From Endozoicomonas sp965232255 (GTDB taxonomy: Bacteria; Pseudomonadota; Gammaproteobacteria; Pseudomonadales; Endozoicomonadaceae): a DNA stretch of 64,000 nt. The notes below the pieces were generated by a model. It was not told the origin of the DNA, did no database searches, and saw only the letters and a list, made by a program, of their open reading frames with translations. Where the stretch lies: assembly GCA_965232255.1 (NCBI GenBank), contig OZ246962.1:1240001-1304000 (forward strand), given 5' to 3'. Of this stretch, positions 16,943 through 26,091 are shown in pieces. The position numbers were made by a program, and so were the translations under genes. Each line of letters starts with the position of its first letter. Position 1 is the stretch's first letter.

Positions 16943-18478
16943 ATGCGCATAGGCGTACCTGGTGAAGTCCAGGCTAATGAGAATCGTGTGGCTGCAACAC
17001 CCGATACCGTCGGTAAGTTGCGCAAACTTGGCTTTGATGTGGTCATAGAGCAAGGAGCGGGCGTTAAGGCCAGCTTTGAGGATGATGCTTACACGCAGGC
17101 CGGTGCCCAGCTGGTTGACCGGGATGAAGTCTGGCGCTCGGATATCATTCTCAAGGTCAATCCACCGGTGGATGACGAAATAGCACGGCTCAAAGACGGC
17201 GCGACACTGGCTTGTTTTATCTGGCCGGGGCAGAACGCAGCACTGATGGAAAAACTCAGTCAACGTCGTATAAATGTGCTGGCCATGGACAGTGTGCCCA
17301 GATTGTCGCGTGCCCAGCCCCTTGATGCGCTCAGCTCCATGGCCAACATTAGCGGCTATCGGGCAGTGGTGGAAGCGTCCTACGAGTTTGGTCGTTTTTA
17401 CAATGGTCAGATTACCGCCGCAGGTAAAATTCCGCCCGCCAAAGTTTTGGTGATTGGAGCTGGTGTTGCTGGTCTGGCAGCGCTGGCAGCAGTGGGTAAT
17501 ACAGGAGCAATCGTGCGGGCTTTCGATACTCGCCCGGAGGTAAAAGAGCAAATTCAGAGTCTGGGCGCTGAGTTTCTCGAGCTGGATTATGTGGAAACGC
17601 AGGACACATCCGACGGTTACGCCAAAGAGATGAGCAAGGCCTTTATTGATGCGGAAATGGCTTTGTTCATGGCACAAGCCAAAGAAGTGGATATGATCAT
17701 CACCACGGCGTTGATTCCGGGTAAACCAGCACCCAAGCTGATTACCAAAGAGATGGTCGAGGCCATGAAGCCCGGCAGTGTCATTGTGGATTTGGCAGCC
17801 CAGACTGGTGGCAATTGTGAGTGCACGGTGAAAGATCAAGTCACTGTTGTGCACGGCGTTAAAATTATCGGTTATACCGATTTGCCCAGCCGTCTGCCAA
17901 CTCAGGCTTCGCAGCTGTACGGCAATAATCTGGTAAATCTGCTTAAACTGCTGTGCCCGAAAAAAGATGGGCAGATAGACATTAATTTTGATGATGAAGT
18001 GATTCGTGGTCTTACAGTGATCTGTGATGGCAGTGTTACCTGGCCGCCACCACCAATCAAAGTCAGTGTCGCTCCCAAAGAACCACCGCCAGCAGTCGTT
18101 GCCGCTGACCAGGAAAAGGAGCAGCCAGCCAGGAAGCCGTGGCTTAAACCCACCTTGCTGATCATTGCGGCAATTATTTTTGGTGGTATAGCTAACTCGG
18201 CACCCACCAGCTTGTTGCAAAATCTGACGGTTTTTGTGCTGGCGTCCATTGTCGGTTATTACGTGATCTGGAATGTGACTTCTTCTCTGCACACGCCGCT
18301 GATGAGTGTAACCAATGCTATTAGTGGTATTGTCGTGATCGGTGGTTTGACGCAGCTTGGCAGTGATAATCGGCTTGTACTGGCATTGGCGGGTATCGCT
18401 ATTATTGTGGCGGTAATCAATATTGTGGGTGGATTCGCTGTTACCCAGCGGATGCTAAAGATGTTCCGTCTGGACTAA
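16943..18478 (+). CDS. pntA: NAD(P) transhydrogenase subunit alpha
   Basis: The protein has 511 residues from the ATG at 16943 (MRIGVPGE, the start typical of PntA); upstream GTG codons at 16931 and 16934 are less likely. It has the alanine dehydrogenase-like NAD-binding domain with RVAATP, SRAQPLDALSSMANI, the Rossmann loop VIGAGVAGLAALAA, and DLAAQTGGNCE, then a Pro/Glu-rich linker and four C-terminal membrane helices ending in VTQRMLKMF. With PntB it uses the proton-motive force to make NADPH from NADH. pntB follows 15 bp later. Confidence 0.96.
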   Translation: MRIGVPGEVQANENRVAATPDTVGKLRKLGFDVVIEQGAGVKASFEDDAYTQAGAQLVDRDEVWRSDIILKVNPPVDDEIARLKDGATLACFIWPGQNAALMEKLSQRRINVLAMDSVPRLSRAQPLDALSSMANISGYRAVVEASYEFGRFYNGQITAAGKIPPAKVLVIGAGVAGLAALAAVGNTGAIVRAFDTRPEVKEQIQSLGAEFLELDYVETQDTSDGYAKEMSKAFIDAEMALFMAQAKEVDMIITTALIPGKPAPKLITKEMVEAMKPGSVIVDLAAQTGGNCECTVKDQVTVVHGVKIIGYTDLPSRLPTQASQLYGNNLVNLLKLLCPKKDGQIDINFDDEVIRGLTVICDGSVTWPPPPIKVSVAPKEPPPAVVAADQEKEQPARKPWLKPTLLIIAAIIFGGIANSAPTSLLQNLTVFVLASIVGYYVIWNVTSSLHTPLMSVTNAISGIVVIGGLTQLGSDNRLVLALAGIAIIVAVINIVGGFAVTQRMLKMFRLD

Positions 18479-18493
18479 CAGGAGTTGCTGACA

Positions 18494-19894
18494 ATGTCTG
18501 AAGGATTACTGGTAGCAGCCTACCTGGTGGCTGCATTGCTGTTTGTCATGAGCTTGGCTGGTCTGAGTCGGCAAGAGACCGCCAAGAGCGGCAATATATA
18601 CGGCATCATTGGTATGGTGCTGGCAATTGCGGCTACATTGGCTCATGCCCATATTGCTGGTTTCACTCTCGTCACGGTATGCATGATTATCGGTGCCGGT
18701 GTTGGCTTATATCTGGCCGTTAAAGTCAAGATGACCGAGATGCCGCAATTGGTGGCTATTCTCAATGGCTTTGGTGGCCTGGCTGCGGTACTGATCGGTT
18801 TTGCCAGTGCCCTGGAGGTAAACACTGCACTGGTTGGGCACGTGCAAGCTTTGACGTTATCGACCGAGCAGTTGGTTCACAGGTCGGAAATCTTTATCGG
18901 TATTATTATTGGTGCAGTGACGTTCAGTGGCTCGGTGGTTGCCGCACTGAAACTGAATGGCAACATCTCCAGTCGGCCAGTATCTCTGCCGGGCAAATAT
19001 TGGACCAACCTGATCATTCTCATCCTGGCAATATTGATGGGTGTGGTTTACGTACAGCAGCACAGCATTCTGGCGCTGGTATTGGTTACGGGATTTGCCC
19101 TGCTCTTTGGTATCACGCTGGTGCTTGGTATTGGCGGAGCCGATATGCCGGTGGTGGTATCCATGCTCAATGCCTATTCAGGTCTGGCGGCTGCCATGAC
19201 CGGTTTTATGCTGAATAATAACTTGCTGATCATCACCGGTGCCATGGTGGGATCATCCGGTGCCATTCTTTCTTACCTGATGTGTACTGCCATGAACCGT
19301 TCGTTTATTTCGGTGATTCTGGGCGGTTTTGGGACTGAAGAAGGCACCATGGCAGAAGACGGTGTTGAGGGTGAGTACACTGAAATCACGGCCGAAGAGG
19401 CGGCTGAGCGACTGAAAGATTCCTCTTCAGTCATTATCACGCCTGGTTACGGTATGGCAGTGGCACAAGCCCAGTATGCAGTGCGTGACCTGGCTCGTGC
19501 ATTACGTGATCGGGGTATTGAGGTGCGTTTTGGTATTCACCCCGTGGCCGGTCGCTTACCGGGCCATATGAACGTATTGCTGGCTGAGGCCAAAGTACCC
19601 TACGACATTGTTGAAGGGCTGGATGAGATCAACGGCGACTTTAAAGATACCGATACCGTGCTGGTTATCGGGGCGAATGACACGGTAAATCCGGCAGCAC
19701 TGGAAGATCCGAACAGCCCTATCGCTGGTATGCCGGTGCTGCGGGTATGGGAAGCCGGTGAGGTAATTATCTTCAAGCGCTCCATGGCAACCGGCTATGC
19801 GGGTGTGCAGAATCCGCTGTTTTTCCGCGAGAACAGTCGTATGTTGTTTGGTGATGCAAAAGCAAGCGTGGAGCAGATTCTCAAGCAGTTCTAG
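18494..19894 (+). CDS. pntB: NAD(P) transhydrogenase subunit beta
   Basis: The protein has 466 residues from the ATG at 18494; CAGGAG lies 8 nt upstream. About nine membrane helices come first (including GGADMPVVVSMLNAYSG), then the NADP-binding domain III with ITPGYGMAVAQAQ, RFGIHPVAGRLPGHMNVLLAEA, VLVIGANDTVNPAA and KRSMATGYAGVQNPLFF. This domain binds NADP(H) and completes the proton-pumping hydride transfer. It forms a two-gene operon with pntA. Confidence 0.96.
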   Translation: MSEGLLVAAYLVAALLFVMSLAGLSRQETAKSGNIYGIIGMVLAIAATLAHAHIAGFTLVTVCMIIGAGVGLYLAVKVKMTEMPQLVAILNGFGGLAAVLIGFASALEVNTALVGHVQALTLSTEQLVHRSEIFIGIIIGAVTFSGSVVAALKLNGNISSRPVSLPGKYWTNLIILILAILMGVVYVQQHSILALVLVTGFALLFGITLVLGIGGADMPVVVSMLNAYSGLAAAMTGFMLNNNLLIITGAMVGSSGAILSYLMCTAMNRSFISVILGGFGTEEGTMAEDGVEGEYTEITAEEAAERLKDSSSVIITPGYGMAVAQAQYAVRDLARALRDRGIEVRFGIHPVAGRLPGHMNVLLAEAKVPYDIVEGLDEINGDFKDTDTVLVIGANDTVNPAALEDPNSPIAGMPVLRVWEAGEVIIFKRSMATGYAGVQNPLFFRENSRMLFGDAKASVEQILKQF

Positions 19895-19987
19895 GTTAGT
19901 TGCGCTATTCTCGGGCGCGACATTTGCCTGATAATCCATCTACAACTGGCTGGGGAATTCCGGCCGGTTGCCTCTCTCCTGATCTGA

Positions 19988-20788
19988 TCAGGCCGAATTG
20001 TGCTGACGAAGCACCGTGTGAGCATCGATCATTAATGGCGAAAAACAAAGAACAGCTGGCTCGTAAACCCAGTCTTGCGTGACGATCAACTGGGCAAAGC
20101 TGCCGGACAGTTCCGCAGTTATAAATACATTGTCGTTTGTTATTGGATGGGTAAAAGCCATTTTTTGACAATGCAACAATAGTCGGCTGCATTGTAACCG
20201 TTCAGCAAAAAAACGGTTGTGTACCGATTTTCCATACTTGGGACAGCCAATAAGTGGATGAGCAATATGCTTGAAGTGACGCCTTAGCTGATGCTTTCTG
20301 CCAGTCACCGGCATAGCCTTGACCAGTGAGTAACGACCGCTGGGGTAGCGATCCACCGGTTCATCAATGGTTAATGTGGCCACGCGCTCAAACCGGGTGA
20401 TGGCGCTTTGGGCTGCTTTGGGTGCTCTTTTTTCCTTGTTGCGTTTCTTGAAATCGTCTTTAGGAACCAGTGGATGATCAATGGTTGCCGATTGGGTCGT
20501 ATGGCCCCGGCAAACCAGCAGATACTCCTTGCTGACCTGCACCTGTGTAAACTGTTCCTGTACATTGGCAGCCACTTCAGGGCTTAAGGCAAAAACCAAT
20601 GCGCCTGAAGTGGGTTTATCCAGTCGGTGAACCGGGTAGACATGTTGCCCTAGCTGGTTACGTAGCTCCTGCAGGGCAAATCGTGTTTCGTGTTTATCAA
20701 TCGGTGAACGATGCACCAGTAGGCCGGGCGGTTTGTTAATGGCCACCAGCCACTGATCCTGATAGATAATGTCCAGAGACTCACTCAT
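19988..20788 (-). CDS. truC: tRNA pseudouridine(65) synthase
   Basis: The protein has 266 residues from the ATG at 20788 (MSESLDIIYQDQWLVAINKPPGLLVHRS). That beginning, the catalytic motif PVHRLDKPTSG with its Asp, and MPVTGRKHQLRRHFKHIAHPLIG are those of TruC in the RluA family, which modifies U65 of some tRNAs. A long upstream extension of the frame toward 21064 overlaps the tlyA gene and is not supported. It is transcribed away from tlyA, 141 bp apart. Confidence 0.9.
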   Translation of the reverse strand: MSESLDIIYQDQWLVAINKPPGLLVHRSPIDKHETRFALQELRNQLGQHVYPVHRLDKPTSGALVFALSPEVAANVQEQFTQVQVSKEYLLVCRGHTTQSATIDHPLVPKDDFKKRNKEKRAPKAAQSAITRFERVATLTIDEPVDRYPSGRYSLVKAMPVTGRKHQLRRHFKHIAHPLIGCPKYGKSVHNRFFAERLQCSRLLLHCQKMAFTHPITNDNVFITAELSGSFAQLIVTQDWVYEPAVLCFSPLMIDAHTVLRQHNSA

Positions 20789-20929
20789 ACAATTTAACCA
20801 AGCAGGCAAATCCGCTGAGCATATAGACAATCGCTGACCAACGCCATCAGCCAGCATAAAATGCACTGGCAGAGCATCGCAGTACCCGATGTATAATGGT
20901 CGGCCATTAATCATTGAACCCGTTTTTTT

Positions 20930-21706
20930 ATGCGCAGACTCGATCTTATTCTGGTGGACCAGGGCAAAGTTGGCTCGCGGAGCCGGGCTCAGCGACTGAT
21001 CAGCGCAGGCAAAGTAAAAGTAAAGGCTGGCGCACAGTGGGAGACGCCGGTCAAAGCCGGACAAAAGTATCCTGACTGGATTGATATTGACATCGATCAG
21101 GACGAAGCCGATCGCTACGTTTCCCGTGGTGGGCTGAAGCTACAGGGCGCCTTGGCTATGTCAGGGCTGTCCTTGACAGGAGCAACGGTGATCGATGTGG
21201 GCCAATCTACCGGTGGCTTTACCGACTGCGCCTTGCAGGCGGGGGCTGCCAAAGTGGTGGGTATTGAGGTGGGTCACGGCCAGTTGGTCGCCGCGCTGCG
21301 TGATGATCCTCGCGTGATCTGCCTCGAAGGTATAAATGCCCGAGCGTTACCGATCAGTCTGCTGGAATACAGCTCGGCGCAGCAAGGGTTTGATGTTGCT
21401 GTTATGGATGTGTCGTTTATTTCCCAGACCCGGATTTTGCCAGCGCTGGCACCCCTGTTAAGGCGTGGCGGTCACCTGCTTAGTCTGGTCAAACCACAGT
21501 TTGAAGTTGGACCGGGCGGTTTGGGTAAAGGTGGGATTGTGCGCGATGACAGGCTCTATCCACAGGTTGAACAAACCATTAAAGCCTGTTGCCAGGAAGT
21601 CGGCCTGAGCGTTTGTGGTTACTTCGATAGCCCCATTACTGGCGGTGATGGTAACCGGGAGTTTTTTATCTGGGCACAGCTTACGGCCCCATCTTCCACA
21701 GTCTGA
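20930..21706 (+). CDS. tlyA: TlyA-family RNA 2'-O-methyltransferase
   Basis: The protein has 258 residues. Residues 1-60 are an S4 RNA-binding domain (RRLDLILVDQGKVGSRSRAQRLISAGKVKVKAG). Then comes YVSRGGLKLQGAL and an FtsJ-like SAM domain with VIDVGQSTGGFTDCALQAGA and VKPQFEVGPGGLGKGGIV. TlyA enzymes methylate cytidines in rRNA in species such as mycobacteria; in gamma-proteobacteria the target is less clear. The last 26 bp overlap the convergent small gene at 21681. Confidence 0.9.
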   Translation: MRRLDLILVDQGKVGSRSRAQRLISAGKVKVKAGAQWETPVKAGQKYPDWIDIDIDQDEADRYVSRGGLKLQGALAMSGLSLTGATVIDVGQSTGGFTDCALQAGAAKVVGIEVGHGQLVAALRDDPRVICLEGINARALPISLLEYSSAQQGFDVAVMDVSFISQTRILPALAPLLRRGGHLLSLVKPQFEVGPGGLGKGGIVRDDRLYPQVEQTIKACCQEVGLSVCGYFDSPITGGDGNREFFIWAQLTAPSSTV

Positions 21707-22088
21707 TGGGCAGACGGTAGTGCCGGATCACAGTATTTAGTCGCTGCCAGTAAGCTTCGTCTTCGCTGCGCCGCAGTACCAGCACAATACCTGCGCTTTT
21801 GCCGGTAAGCATGCTGTATTCGAGGGACTGACCGATGGCTTCAGGCCACTTTCTGGCAAATTCAAACTCAATGGCGTGACTGTCGGTCAGGCAGTCAATA
21901 CGACGTCCGTCGTTCATACGTACCTCCACCTGACCGGCCATACCTCGACACCAGACGTCTTGATACCACGCTTCCACTTGAGCACCGGAACTGTGGCCAG
22001 GCAACAATAAGGCGGTGACCAGCAGCAATATTGTCAGCCAAAATGCCTTTTGCCCAAAGAAGGTTTGCCGCTTTGGTCTAACGGTCAT
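21681..22088 (-). CDS. Small exported or membrane-anchored protein with nuclease-fold-like motif
   Basis: The protein has 135 residues from the ATG at 22088. Residues about 10-35 form a signal peptide or anchor (FWLTILLLVTALLLPGHSSGA). The mature part has DVWCRGMAGQVEVRMNDGRRIDCLTDSHAIEFEFARKWPEAIGQ. The spacing of Asp, the IEFEF acidic pair and the following Lys and Gln resembles PD-(D/E)XK nuclease-like domains, although export of a nuclease would be unusual. I recall similar short proteins in gamma-proteobacteria, without known function. It overlaps the 3' end of tlyA by 26 bp on the opposite strand. Confidence 0.6.
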   Translation of the reverse strand: MTVRPKRQTFFGQKAFWLTILLLVTALLLPGHSSGAQVEAWYQDVWCRGMAGQVEVRMNDGRRIDCLTDSHAIEFEFARKWPEAIGQSLEYSMLTGKSAGIVLVLRRSEDEAYWQRLNTVIRHYRLPIRLWKMGP

Positions 22089-22277
22089 GTAGCAATTCCA
22101 TGCAGTTTGCCAATGTTGCCCATATCGGCCAATTTTGGTCGCACCACAATGTGGTAGCGTGTGAGAGCGACAGTATATTGGTTGTCTAGAGGAAGTTGCT
22201 GCCATGTCGAACTTTTCGGATAGGGAATGGTCGAAGGCTGCACAATTTGGTGGGTTTTTGCGTTTATCTGAGAGGTG

Positions 22278-25200
22278 ATGACTCCATTTTCCCGGCCCCT
22301 GGGTTCGCAAAGCCGGAACTGGTTAATCGGTATGTTACCTGCACAGCCCGCACTCAATCATCCAAGACTGTTTCAACCCTGGCAGGCTCCCGCCCGTTTG
22401 TCGGTCGGGAGTGGTCAGCAGCAAGCTGGCTTTATTGAATTACCGCCAGTGTCAGACTATCAGCAGCTACGTAGTCACAGAGCCTTCGATGCCATTCAAA
22501 CGCAGTTTTTAAGCGAAGTGCGCGAGCTCAAGCAGTTGGCTCGCGCCTACGTCAACCAGCAATACGATCAGGCCATAGACGCCTTTGTGGTCAAGCTCGA
22601 AGCGCCTACTGAGGATCTGCTTGCCACCTTGTTACCGATTTACCGCGAAACCCGTTTTCAGATTCATCAGCTGGTGGGGCGCCTGCGGGAAAATCGGCAA
22701 AATACTGTCCACAATCAACAAAACCCCAACATTAGCAACTATATTGCCTCGGTGCTGCACGACTGCCTTGACGGTATCGATCTGTGTCCGGCTGGCATCC
22801 ATAGTCGTTTTTCCCGGAGTTTTCTGGACCTTGAAGCCATGCTGCATGGCAGCCGGGCGGGTAGGTTTTATAAGCTTAGAAATGATGTATTCCGCGAGTT
22901 TATCCAGGCATTTTTATGGCAAAACCAGCGCATGGGAGAAATCAGCATCGCTGAGGGTATGGAAGTTCACTGGTTTAATGCCCTGTATAACCTTTACTGC
23001 AATAACCTGGTCCTGGAGCCCATTAATGACCCACAAGCGATTACCAATTTGTCCGATAAGTTGCTATCTGGCTTTTTACAGCGGGTATCGGTATCGGTTA
23101 GTGCCTGTGTCATTTTGCGCCGTATTGCTGACAGCTGGTGCACGCGGTTAATCAGGGCATTGGCTACGGTTGGCTGTTGCCACTGGCTGAGCAGGCCAAC
23201 GCACGGCAATGAAAATACTGCCATTGGGATTGATGCCCTGATCAGCCAGGTGTTCAATCCAGTCAATAGTCTGATGGGCACTACCACGGATAACCCACTC
23301 AATCTCGCTGCTGTTATAGATCTGTGCGACACTGAGAGCTTTCATCTTAAACGACACCGGGAGAAAATACTGGCGTGGATTACCGGACATTTTTACCGGG
23401 ATAGTTCTACTGTGTTTGCGGAAGTATTGGTCTGTGGTCGTTCAAAAGCTTTCATTGGCAGCATTAATGAGTTGTTTTTCTGGGTGTTTGATCACGACTC
23501 GTCCCTGAGCCCTGGACAGGCATGTCGTTTTGCTGCTGACCAGCACACCTCGTTGAAATTGACTCATTTGCTCTCCATCGACTTTAGCACCTGGTCAGCT
23601 GGTGTTAGCCATGCGTTGCTGACTCAAGCCGTAGAACAGACCGATGAGCCGGACGAGATCGCCATGTTCTTTCTGGATCGCAGTGTGGCCACTCAGCTCA
23701 ATGATATGCCTAGCGCGGTACGCTATGCGCTGTCGAATCAGCTTCGCGACAAGCTGCTGAGGCGCACCAGTGCTTTCAGAGAGGCATTGTGCCACAAAGT
23801 GTGCAGCTATGCTGTCTGTTGCGGGACAAAGGCCGTCTCCGGTCACTCCCTTGAATGGTTGATTGACACGCCGCTGTTGGAACCAGTATTGCTAAGGCTG
23901 TTCCAACAGGGCATTGATATTTCCCAGGTGACACGACGGCTTGCTTCCTGGCAGATCAGCGATTGGACCGAGGAGTGTCTGCGTACGCTGCTTCAGCCAG
24001 GTGATTGTCGACGGCTGTTCAGGCAGGCATTTCGCCTGCATCAAGTCAGGGTGCTTGCCTGCCTGCTGCTCACCGGGTATTGCAACGAGATGGCTTACTC
24101 TTTGAGTGACTGCTTTTTTAACGAAAGCAGCTATATTCCGCGTTGCTCGGAATCGCTTATAAACCTTTTTGCCCGCCGGGGTTGTCTGGCCGGTTTGCAA
24201 CACATGTTGATCCTGGTACAACGATCTACTCTTACCCAGACACAGTCCTATCAGGCGCAGGCGGGGATAATCAACCAGCACTGTAAACACGGTTTTACGC
24301 CTCTGTTGAATGCCGCGATGCACGGCCATGCTGATTGTTTGCAGGCGTTACTCAATGTTCCGGGGGTTGATGTTAATTTAGTAAACCTCGATGGATGTAC
24401 GCCGTTGCATCTTGCTGCCTTGCACGGCAATGTGCGCTGCGTCCAGGTGCTTTTGCAAACTGACAACGTCGCCATCAACGACAAAACACCAGATGGAGCG
24501 ACACCCCTGACCAGCGCTATCCAGAGAGGTCATCTGGATATTGTCAGGGAGTTACTGGCTCAGGCCAGCATCAAGGTGAATGAGGGTTGTCATCGTGGAA
24601 TCACACCCTTGCAATGTGCAGCTCGCAGCGGTTACGTGGAGATAATGCATGCACTGTTGGCCACGTCGGGGGTTGATGTCAATGGTGGGGACTTGCTCGG
24701 CTGGACAGCGCTGCACAAGGCTGCTGGTGCCGGTCATCAACAATGCGTCCGGATGCTTTTGCAGGCGCCCGGCATTGATGCAAATGCCAAGAGCCGTGAT
24801 GGTTGGACGTCTTTGAACAGTGCAGCCTACGGAGGCTACGTAGGCTGTGTGCAGGCATTGCTTGAAGTATCTGGAATCTCGATCAACGAGGCTAATGTTG
24901 CCGGTTGTTCTCCGCTTAGTCACGCAGCCCAGGGCGGCCATCTTGACTGCGTCAGGCTGTTGCTAGCGACACCGGGAATTGACGTTAACCAGGTGTGTTA
25001 CAACGGTTTGACACCATTGTCGCACGCGGTTCGATTCGGCCATCCGGACACGGTCAAGGCAATCCTGGGGACAGAAAATATCTCGGTTAATGCGACGACC
25101 AATAGCGTCACCGCGCTGCACTACGCAGCCCATTTTGGCCATGCTGGTATTGTCCGGATGCTATTGCAGATACCGGGTATTTTGGTCAATCCCCGGCAAG

Positions 25201-25871
25201 ACTCAGGCCGGACTCCCTTGATTGCTGCTGTGGAAAAGGGACACTGGCAGTGCGTTCGGGAGCTTTTGGGTGCTTCAGATATCGACATTAATCAGCCTGA
25301 TGATTTCGGCTGGACGCCGTTGAGTGTGGCGGCGCGATATGGCTGGCTGTGGTGCATCCAACTGTTGTTACAAGCGCCGGGAATTGAGATAAATAAAGCA
25401 AATTCCTTTGGTTGGGTGCCTTTGCACCAGGCTACCAAGGGAGGACATTGGCGCTGTATTCTGGTGCTGTTGCAGGCAACGGGTATTCAGGTAAACCTAT
25501 TGACGGCAGATGGGTATTTCGCCCTGGGTATAGCCGCTGAGCACGGTGACACGCGCAGCTTGCAGGTGTTGCTGGTTGCGTCTGGTATTGAAGTTAACAA
25601 GTTCGGACGTCTTGGTGCCACAGCTTTGCATCTTGCCGCCAATAACGGCCACGCACAATGCATGGAAGCGTTGTTACAGACGAGAGGTATTGAAATTGAT
25701 AACCGGGATCACTTCAACCTGAGACCTCTGGATTTGGCTATGCGCAGCGGGTTTAGAGAGTGTGCCGAGCTGTTGCAGCGAGCCCGGGCGTCCAGCGGCA
25801 ACAAAAGACCTCAGGGCGATGGTTTGGTACCGCTGACCAAAGCAGCTCGTCACAGTCTTGATCGGAATTGA
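22278..25871 (+). CDS. Large ankyrin-repeat protein, candidate host-directed effector
   Basis: The protein has 1197 residues if it starts at the ATG at 22278; the nearest purine-rich site is very close to that ATG, so a later start such as the ATG at 22332 is possible. Residues about 1-670 match no family I know; they are mainly helical and Cys/Leu-rich (for example EALCHKVCSYAVCCGTKAV). Residues about 672-1172 are fifteen ankyrin repeats of about 34 residues, each with a G-x-TPL-x-x-A start and a LLL...PGI-x-VN end. Ankyrin repeats bind proteins and are common in bacteria that live with eukaryotic hosts. There is no signal peptide; export would need another route. The target is unknown. Confidence 0.8.
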   Translation: MTPFSRPLGSQSRNWLIGMLPAQPALNHPRLFQPWQAPARLSVGSGQQQAGFIELPPVSDYQQLRSHRAFDAIQTQFLSEVRELKQLARAYVNQQYDQAIDAFVVKLEAPTEDLLATLLPIYRETRFQIHQLVGRLRENRQNTVHNQQNPNISNYIASVLHDCLDGIDLCPAGIHSRFSRSFLDLEAMLHGSRAGRFYKLRNDVFREFIQAFLWQNQRMGEISIAEGMEVHWFNALYNLYCNNLVLEPINDPQAITNLSDKLLSGFLQRVSVSVSACVILRRIADSWCTRLIRALATVGCCHWLSRPTHGNENTAIGIDALISQVFNPVNSLMGTTTDNPLNLAAVIDLCDTESFHLKRHREKILAWITGHFYRDSSTVFAEVLVCGRSKAFIGSINELFFWVFDHDSSLSPGQACRFAADQHTSLKLTHLLSIDFSTWSAGVSHALLTQAVEQTDEPDEIAMFFLDRSVATQLNDMPSAVRYALSNQLRDKLLRRTSAFREALCHKVCSYAVCCGTKAVSGHSLEWLIDTPLLEPVLLRLFQQGIDISQVTRRLASWQISDWTEECLRTLLQPGDCRRLFRQAFRLHQVRVLACLLLTGYCNEMAYSLSDCFFNESSYIPRCSESLINLFARRGCLAGLQHMLILVQRSTLTQTQSYQAQAGIINQHCKHGFTPLLNAAMHGHADCLQALLNVPGVDVNLVNLDGCTPLHLAALHGNVRCVQVLLQTDNVAINDKTPDGATPLTSAIQRGHLDIVRELLAQASIKVNEGCHRGITPLQCAARSGYVEIMHALLATSGVDVNGGDLLGWTALHKAAGAGHQQCVRMLLQAPGIDANAKSRDGWTSLNSAAYGGYVGCVQALLEVSGISINEANVAGCSPLSHAAQGGHLDCVRLLLATPGIDVNQVCYNGLTPLSHAVRFGHPDTVKAILGTENISVNATTNSVTALHYAAHFGHAGIVRMLLQIPGILVNPRQDSGRTPLIAAVEKGHWQCVRELLGASDIDINQPDDFGWTPLSVAARYGWLWCIQLLLQAPGIEINKANSFGWVPLHQATKGGHWRCILVLLQATGIQVNLLTADGYFALGIAAEHGDTRSLQVLLVASGIEVNKFGRLGATALHLAANNGHAQCMEALLQTRGIEIDNRDHFNLRPLDLAMRSGFRECAELLQRARASSGNKRPQGDGLVPLTKAARHSLDRN
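24291..25790 (+). repeat. Array of about 15 ankyrin coding repeats (about 102 bp period)
   Basis: Successive units begin at GFTPLLNA, GCTPLHLA, GATPLTSA, GITPLQCA, GWTALHKA, GWTSLNSA, GCSPLSHA, GLTPLSHA, SVTALHYA, GRTPLIAA, GWTPLSVA, GWVPLHQA, GYFALGIA, GATALHLA and NLRPLDLA. All are in one frame and spaced by about 33-35 codons. The units differ by many substitutions, so this is an old expansion rather than a recent one. Confidence 0.85.
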
Positions 25872-26091
25872 GGCAGCGTTGATGGGGAGAAAGAATGCGT
25901 TGCCGACCCGGTTCATGTGCAATCGGCTCGGTTTTTTTAATTCGGGCAGCCATCTGCGGTGATAACGTAAGCCATAATGGGTGCATTGTTTTTCATCATG
26001 TTGTCCAGTGTGAGCATTGAAAGGTCATCGTTTTGCTGTAACACTCACGGGCGCTGTCAACCAAACCCTCCGTCTTTGACTTGGAATTCCG

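Noticed and set aside
16931..18292. Long minus-strand open frame across pntA
   Set aside because: pntA is unmistakable on the plus strand; the antisense frame is a by-product of codon bias.
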